Below, in pieces: positions 54,843 to 59,118 of a DNA stretch of 59,118 bases (position 1 is the stretch's first letter; each line of letters opens with the position of its first letter). The DNA comes from Gammaproteobacteria bacterium (GTDB lineage Bacteria; Pseudomonadota; Gammaproteobacteria; Steroidobacterales; GCA-2729495): contig JAJFJS010000116.1 in NCBI GenBank assembly GCA_021773815.1, positions 1-59,118 of the forward strand. The letters are read 5' to 3'. The notes under the pieces were generated by a model that ran no database searches, was not told the DNA's origin, and was given only the letters and a program-made list of their open reading frames with translations. A program made the translations under genes and the position numbers.

Positions 54843-55729
54843 ACCGACAGGACGCGCTCATCGAAGGCTATCTTGCCTACAAGAAGGACGTAAACAAGGT
54901 TGCCGCCGGGACCTTGCGCGATATTCGGTGCAGCCTCAACCGGGTTGCGCGCAAAGCACAGATGATACGCCCTGACGCCCAGTTGTGGCGGCTCTCGCTT
55001 GAGGACTACCTGCGCTACATTGAGCTTGAGCGACAGGCGGATGCAAGTCCCCGTTGCATCAACAAGTACATCACACACGCTCGGGGCCTGCTTGAGTACG
55101 CCTGTCGAAGTGGGCGCTGTGATCGCAATGTTCTCGACGGTTTTTACGTTCAGGACAGCGAGCGGCGAACGCCGCCACGTTCCTTGACGCTGGAAGAAGC
55201 GAGGCGCCTGATCGAGGCTTGTCCCCGGGCCACAGCCGAGCAGCGCCGTGATCGCGTGCTGATACTGCTGTTGTACGGCTGTGGGCTCAGAACCCACGAG
55301 CTGTGTGCCCTCAACGTGCAGCACATCTCTGTGGAACGTCGGGAGCTAAACATCTTGACGGCCAAGGGCGATAAGCCGCGTACCGTTCCGCTGCCGGCCG
55401 CGGTCTATACCGAGTTGCTCGCCTATTTGCACGAACGCGGCGGCAAGCGCGGCCCGCTGTTCAAGACTTACGTCAAGAAGACACGCATTCGCAACACCAA
55501 CGTTGGCCGAGCTATCCGTCAGGCCGTGTTTCGTGCCGGACTGGCTGATGACATCACTCCAAAAACGCTGCGCCACAGCTTTGCAACGCATCTCATGGAC
55601 CGCGGTGTTGACCTCGGCATCATCGCGTCCTTGATGGGCCACCGCAGCCCGCAGGAGACAGGCGTCTACCTGCACGTCCTGCCCTCCCGCAAAGAGCGCG
55701 CGGTAAAAGCAATTGACCAGGGAGCCTGA
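54839..55729 (+). CDS. Tyrosine recombinase, second of a RIT trio
   Basis: 296 residues. Catalytic features: Arg in LYGCGLRTHELCALN, TLRHSFATHLMD and Tyr in ETGVYLHVLP. The box-II position that is usually His reads K in TPKTLRHSF, so the H-x-x-R pair is altered here. The start overlaps the first recombinase by four bases (ATGA). The third begins one base after this stop. Members of RIT trios are thought to act together, with individually diverged catalytic sites. Confidence 0.9.
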   Translation: MNRQDALIEGYLAYKKDVNKVAAGTLRDIRCSLNRVARKAQMIRPDAQLWRLSLEDYLRYIELERQADASPRCINKYITHARGLLEYACRSGRCDRNVLDGFYVQDSERRTPPRSLTLEEARRLIEACPRATAEQRRDRVLILLLYGCGLRTHELCALNVQHISVERRELNILTAKGDKPRTVPLPAAVYTELLAYLHERGGKRGPLFKTYVKKTRIRNTNVGRAIRQAVFRAGLADDITPKTLRHSFATHLMDRGVDLGIIASLMGHRSPQETGVYLHVLPSRKERAVKAIDQGA

Positions 55730-55730
55730 C

Positions 55731-56705
55731 ATGAAGTGGCAGTATTGGATCAAGTTATACACCGGGACGCATTGCGTCGCGCGCGGACTGCGGCCGCTGA
55801 CGATTGCCGCTTATGCCGCAAGCCTTGGACAGTTTAGGGAGTACACGCACGTCGCAATGAACGCAAAGTCGCCGGACAAGATCACAGCACGTGATGTGCT
55901 CGAGTACGTGCAGCACCTTCGCGACGATCGAGGGAACGGCGACTCGGCTGTCAACCGGCATGTTGTCATCCTGAAGAGTTTCTATCGCGCGATGGTGGCC
56001 ATGGGATATCTCGATGTCCCCGACAACCCGATGGCCGTATTTCCAAGCGTAAAAGCTACACGCAAGAAGTTACCGGTTACGTTCAGCAGTGATGAGATCG
56101 AGAAGCTGCTTTCACTGCCGCCAGAGGATACGGTCCTGGGCTTGCGGGATCGAGCGATACTTGCCTTGTTATACGGCACGGGTATTCGGGCGTCGGAGTG
56201 TTCGTCACTTCGGGAGTCGGATGTCGACCTGGATGGTTGCACCGTTACCGTTGTCGGCAAGGGCGGGCACCAACGCTGCGTGCCAATGAACGATCGCGTC
56301 GTGCGAGTGATGTCCCGGTATCGACATCATCGAGGTGCGGCGACCCCTTTCGCGCCATTCTTCCTGACCCGCTCCGGTCGGCCGATGTCACGCGGTGCGA
56401 TCTATGACCGCGTGCGACTTTGGGGTCATCGTGCCAAGATCACGAAGCGGGTTTCGCCGCATCGACTGCGGCATACGTTCGCCACGCACCTCGTACAGGC
56501 CGGTGTCAACATCGTTACGATTCGCGATCTTCTCGGCCACAAGCAAATCACCAGCACGCAAGTCTATTTGCACGTTACCGCCGATGACCTGAGATCGGCA
56601 GCAGAAAAACACCCCATCGGACGCCTCTTGAAAGATATTGATCACTTGTTGCCTGACGTGAAGTTGCCCATTCAATATTCACCCAGGCGCCGGGACTACG
56701 GTTAG
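55731..56705 (+). CDS. Tyrosine recombinase, third of a RIT trio
   Basis: 324 residues, with the standard catalytic set Arg in YGTGIRASECSSLR, HRLRHTFATHLVQ and Tyr in TQVYLHVTA, plus the active-site Lys region VVGKGGHQRCVPM. It is the most XerD-like of the three. It starts one base after the second recombinase. The 56,706-56,822 stretch after it shows the sequence CGAACCAGG (56709-56717), an inverted match to 53809-53817, which might be a remnant of the element ends. Base composition falls noticeably just after this gene, where the RHS fragment begins. Confidence 0.92.
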   Translation: MKWQYWIKLYTGTHCVARGLRPLTIAAYAASLGQFREYTHVAMNAKSPDKITARDVLEYVQHLRDDRGNGDSAVNRHVVILKSFYRAMVAMGYLDVPDNPMAVFPSVKATRKKLPVTFSSDEIEKLLSLPPEDTVLGLRDRAILALLYGTGIRASECSSLRESDVDLDGCTVTVVGKGGHQRCVPMNDRVVRVMSRYRHHRGAATPFAPFFLTRSGRPMSRGAIYDRVRLWGHRAKITKRVSPHRLRHTFATHLVQAGVNIVTIRDLLGHKQITSTQVYLHVTADDLRSAAEKHPIGRLLKDIDHLLPDVKLPIQYSPRRRDYG

Positions 56706-56822
56706 CCTCGAACCAGGCTTTCGGTATGCTTATTTTTCCTTGTTCGATGAGACCATCGAGGCTTTGTCGTATCTGCAGTTCAGCGACAGCAACAATATGA
56801 TGATTGAAATAACCATAAAGGC

Positions 56823-58445
56823 GTGGTTACACTCGACAATATGCAGGTTTCTCAGGCAACTTGGAAAGAATCCACTAACTGCTTTTTGGGAGGCAAAACA
56901 AAACAGTCAATATCGCCCGGGAAAAACCGAACTAAATATCACTACGATAATAACGGCAACATGGATTGTCGCGGCGTTGCGACGTCCGCTTGTGTTGGCG
57001 GAGATAAAATAACCTGGTATTCATTCAATAAGCCGAATCGAATCGACTATGGTGCCGACTACGCAAGATTTGTCTATGGTCCGAATCGACAGCGCATTAA
57101 GCAGATCAACAATATCGCCGGCCCTGAGCGCACTACATACTATGTCGGGCCACATTTCCAGTGGGATCTAATTTTCGATACAACCACCACAACAGGCACC
57201 TATCGGTACCGTTCAACAGTGTTTGCCAATGGCCGGGCGGTATACTGGATCCAGCAACATGTAACCAATGACGGATGCAGTATTAGTCTGGGATCGGAGG
57301 CATTCGCTATTTTTCGCGACCATCAAGAAAATGTCGATAGAATGATTCTTGATGTCGGTAGCGGTAGTGATCAAAGCTATAGTTTTGATGTCTTTGGCAA
57401 GCGCCGAAATGTAACCGGCTGGACGGCAGATACCAACGACGTTCTGTTGGATACGGATCATATGACGAAACGCGGCTATACCGGTCATGAACATCTCGAC
57501 AATGTGCAATTAATCCATATGAACGGACGGGTGCAGGACCCGATAATGGGCAGGATGCTGTCTCCTGATCCGCTCTTGGGAAATCTGATGAATCCACAGA
57601 CGCTAAATCCGTATAGTTACGTGGAAAATAGGCCGGCGACTCTTGTGGACCCGAGCGGATTTAATAGCGGCGCACCTGGCGAAGAAATGGTAATTACGGC
57701 AGAGCGATATTATCCGGACGCTTTTGTTTTCGATGAGATAATTGGCCCGCTATATTCGCCAAGCACATCGATGGGTGCCTTTGGTGGCGGCGCTGGCAGT
57801 GGCGGCGCTGGCGCGTCCGGTGGAAGTGCGGTTGGAAATGATGCCGTCGATCCACCGGAACCATTAACAAAAAAGGAAGCTCGTCGACTCAAAGGACTCG
57901 GAAAGCGTGGAAAAGGTTGCCGCCCCTCTGACTGCATATTAATTCCTGGTCGTGATCTGGCCAAGTTGCTGAATAAGGCAAATGCTTATCTCAATTGGGC
58001 AAATTCTCAAGGGGTATTACCAGATCCAACTGGATCAATATCGGTAATTGATGGCGTGGCCTACGGGGACGGCGGTGGCGAACTTATGGCCCTAAACTCT
58101 CTGCCTCAAGAGGTAGTCGATGCCGCAGCTGGCTTTGGTGACGTTCTATCATTCGGGATAACGGCTTTGATTCGGGAGGTGATGGGTACCAATGAAGTGG
58201 TAGATTTCTCCTCTAGTGCATATTTGAGTGGTGCAGCAGCGGGTGTCGCAGTTCATGTTATTGGGTTTCGCACGGGGGGAGAGCTATCGATTGGAAGGAA
58301 TTGGCGGGTTGCTCCTTGGGGGAATCGGACAGGAAGTCGACTCGGTAGATTTCCACATTACCATCGAGGAGGCCCAAAAGGACCAAATGGCGAACGTGCT
58401 CCCGGACAGGGAATAGGCCGCCATCGCCCTTGGGAAGGTTTTTGA
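56823..58445 (+). pseudogene. 5'-truncated RHS-family polymorphic toxin
   Basis: The 540-residue frame is only the C-terminal part of an RHS protein: YD-repeat remnants (KYHYDNNGNMDCRG and NRIDYGADYARFVYGPNR), the RHS core end GRVQDPIMGRMLSPDP...NPYSYVENRPATLVDPSGF, then a Gly-rich linker. The last 110 residues form a toxin domain ending RFPHYHRGGPKGPNG...GQGIGRHRPWEGF, probably a nuclease judging from its conserved His and basic residues. The N-terminal RHS shell is missing, and the frame begins at a GTG right after the recombinase trio. The region is AT-richer than the chromosome. The toxin may still be expressed from an unknown promoter. Confidence 0.82.
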
Positions 58446-58447
58446 TC

Positions 58448-58768
58448 ATGATAGTACCTCCGATCTTTATTGCTGAGGGCCTCGATGTCAGAGTTTGCAG
58501 GACCGCGGAGGAAGCAGGGCACGAACTTGAGCCTTGGTGGGTTCAAGAGAATAGGGGGCAGGTTTATGACTCCGAAGGAAGGCTTCTTCGTCTGGAGGCA
58601 GGTAAAATTCGTGTCAAGGTGCTTCAAGGTGATTCGACGCCAACACATGCCGGTGAGCTAAGATCCCTGCTCAGAAAGTTTCTCAAAGCAGTGAATGATC
58701 CAGCAGCTATTGATGGAGAATTGGATCTACCGTATTTAGTGGATGCGTGCCGAAAGTTTTTAAAATAA
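58448..58768 (+). CDS. Probable immunity protein of the RHS toxin
   Basis: 106 residues from the ATG at 58448, two bases after the toxin stop, with GAAGG upstream. It is small, acidic and has no recognised family (features: AEEAGHELEPWWVQEN, IRVKVLQGDSTPTH, LPYLVDACRKFLK). Position directly behind an RHS toxin tip is the standard location of a cognate immunity gene, so this assignment is positional. Its composition, like that of the toxin, is more AT-rich than the chromosome. Confidence 0.65.
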   Translation: MIVPPIFIAEGLDVRVCRTAEEAGHELEPWWVQENRGQVYDSEGRLLRLEAGKIRVKVLQGDSTPTHAGELRSLLRKFLKAVNDPAAIDGELDLPYLVDACRKFLK

Positions 58769-58864
58769 ATCTAACTCGTCGCCAAAAATTATCATGCGAC
58801 ATAAAACGACCTGTCCCAAGAGGCGGGGGCATCAATATCTGACGACTTTTTCACAGCAGATTGA

Positions 58865-59118
58865 CTCTACCCGGTTAATCCGAGCTTTGGACTTGCTTCT
58901 TCATATCTTGGAGGGGGTTTTTGGGGTCAAGTAGGAAGCGGTGCGCTGAGCGGAGGCGTTGGTGGAGGCATCCAATCAAGCGATATCAACGGCGTCATTG
59001 GCGGCGCATTCAGTGGTGCTGCGTTCAGCGCTACAAATTTCGTGTACGGCGCAGACTACACAACGAGTCCGATAGGACGTATAGCGGTTGAGGGGGTAGC
59101 AGGCGGCGCAAGTTCTGT
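58865..59118 (+). pseudogene. Displaced RHS-type C-terminal tip, cut by window edge
   Basis: Frame without a start: VNPSFGLASSYLGGGFWG, GALSGGVGGGIQSSDING and GGAFSGAAFSATNFVYGA. The Gly/Ser-rich hydrophobic stretch is typical of the segment just after an RHS core, preceding another toxin. It is separated from the immunity gene by 96 bases and begins after an in-frame stop at 58864. It looks like an orphan toxin module of the kind stored downstream of RHS loci. The toxin itself, if any, lies beyond the window. Confidence 0.6.

Noticed and set aside
53809-56717. CCTGGTTCG at 53809-53817 and its complement at 56709-56717 as terminal repeats of the RIT element
   Set aside because: Only nine bases, so the match could be chance; not annotated as element ends.

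Overview
The window is a GC-rich, gene-dense bacterial chromosome segment, most likely from a gammaproteobacterium. The phoB-phoR-phoU-pst cluster, an acetoacetyl-CoA synthetase, an acyl-CoA thioesterase II, a PEP-CTERM protein and gammaproteobacterial-style REP palindromes point that way. The genus cannot be read from the sequence. Positions 1 to about 51.75 kb look like ordinary chromosome. Positions 51.75-59.1 kb look like a mobile region that begins at a tRNA-Arg gene.

Layout. (1) 0-8.6 kb: the 3' part of tesB, a DUF1499 membrane protein, an inositol-phosphatase-like protein, then a leftward group (membrane protein, moaC, mobA, folE, MaoC-like hydratase) and rightward leuC-leuD and a hemolysin-III protein. 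(2) 8.6-12.6 kb: a long perfect inverted repeat, a periplasmic beta-propeller protein, and a divergent class III CoA-transferase / HMG-CoA-lyase-like pair. (3) 12.5-22.05 kb: a complete phosphate-starvation regulon on the minus strand, in transcription order phoB, phoR, phoU, pstS, pstC, pstA, pstB, then a porin with its own near-consensus Pho box and a strong terminator. (4) 22.2-26.8 kb: a leftward cluster of an epoxide-hydrolase-like exported protein, a double alpha/beta-hydrolase without nucleophile serines, a FAD-linked oxidase and a c-type cytochrome. It resembles a p-cresol-methylhydroxylase-type flavocytochrome with accessory enzymes. (5) 26.8-31.2 kb: a very large Lhr-type helicase. 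(6) 31.4-39 kb: a candidate small RNA with its own promoter and terminator, a decayed partial copy of acetoacetyl-CoA synthetase, a metalloprotease-like lipoprotein, a small membrane protein, a geranylgeranyl-reductase-like flavoprotein bracketed by two direct repeats, and the intact acetoacetyl-CoA synthetase. (7) 39-46 kb: molybdenum-cofactor genes moaA (leftward) and xdhC-like, moeA, moaB (rightward), mixed with a quinone oxidoreductase, a CBS protein, a glyoxalase II and a small CPxCG protein. (8) 46-51.5 kb: a LuxR-type regulator, a PEP-CTERM protein, a DUF1295 membrane enzyme, a Tat-exported amidase and a RIC-type di-iron repair protein.

Mobile region. A tRNA-Arg(ACG) gene at 51,752 is followed two bases later by the stop codon of a tyrosine integrase, with an AlpA-like and a MerR-like regulator upstream of it. 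The MerR-like gene has two inverted-repeat operators, one of them lying inside the promoter spacer. Next come three tightly coupled tyrosine recombinases forming a RIT (recombinase-in-trio) arrangement. They sit directly in front of a lower-GC, 5'-truncated RHS toxin gene, its probable immunity gene and the beginning of a second, displaced RHS-type tip that runs off the window.

How it fits together. Phosphate sensing (PhoR/PhoB/PhoU) controls uptake through the porin and the Pst ABC transporter, and the Pho box in front of the porin ties the porin to the same regulon. Molybdenum-cofactor genes are split into two groups (mobA-moaC and moaA...moeA-moaB). No molybdoenzyme lies in the window, and moaD and moaE are absent from it. 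Operon statements are inferred from spacing and orientation only.
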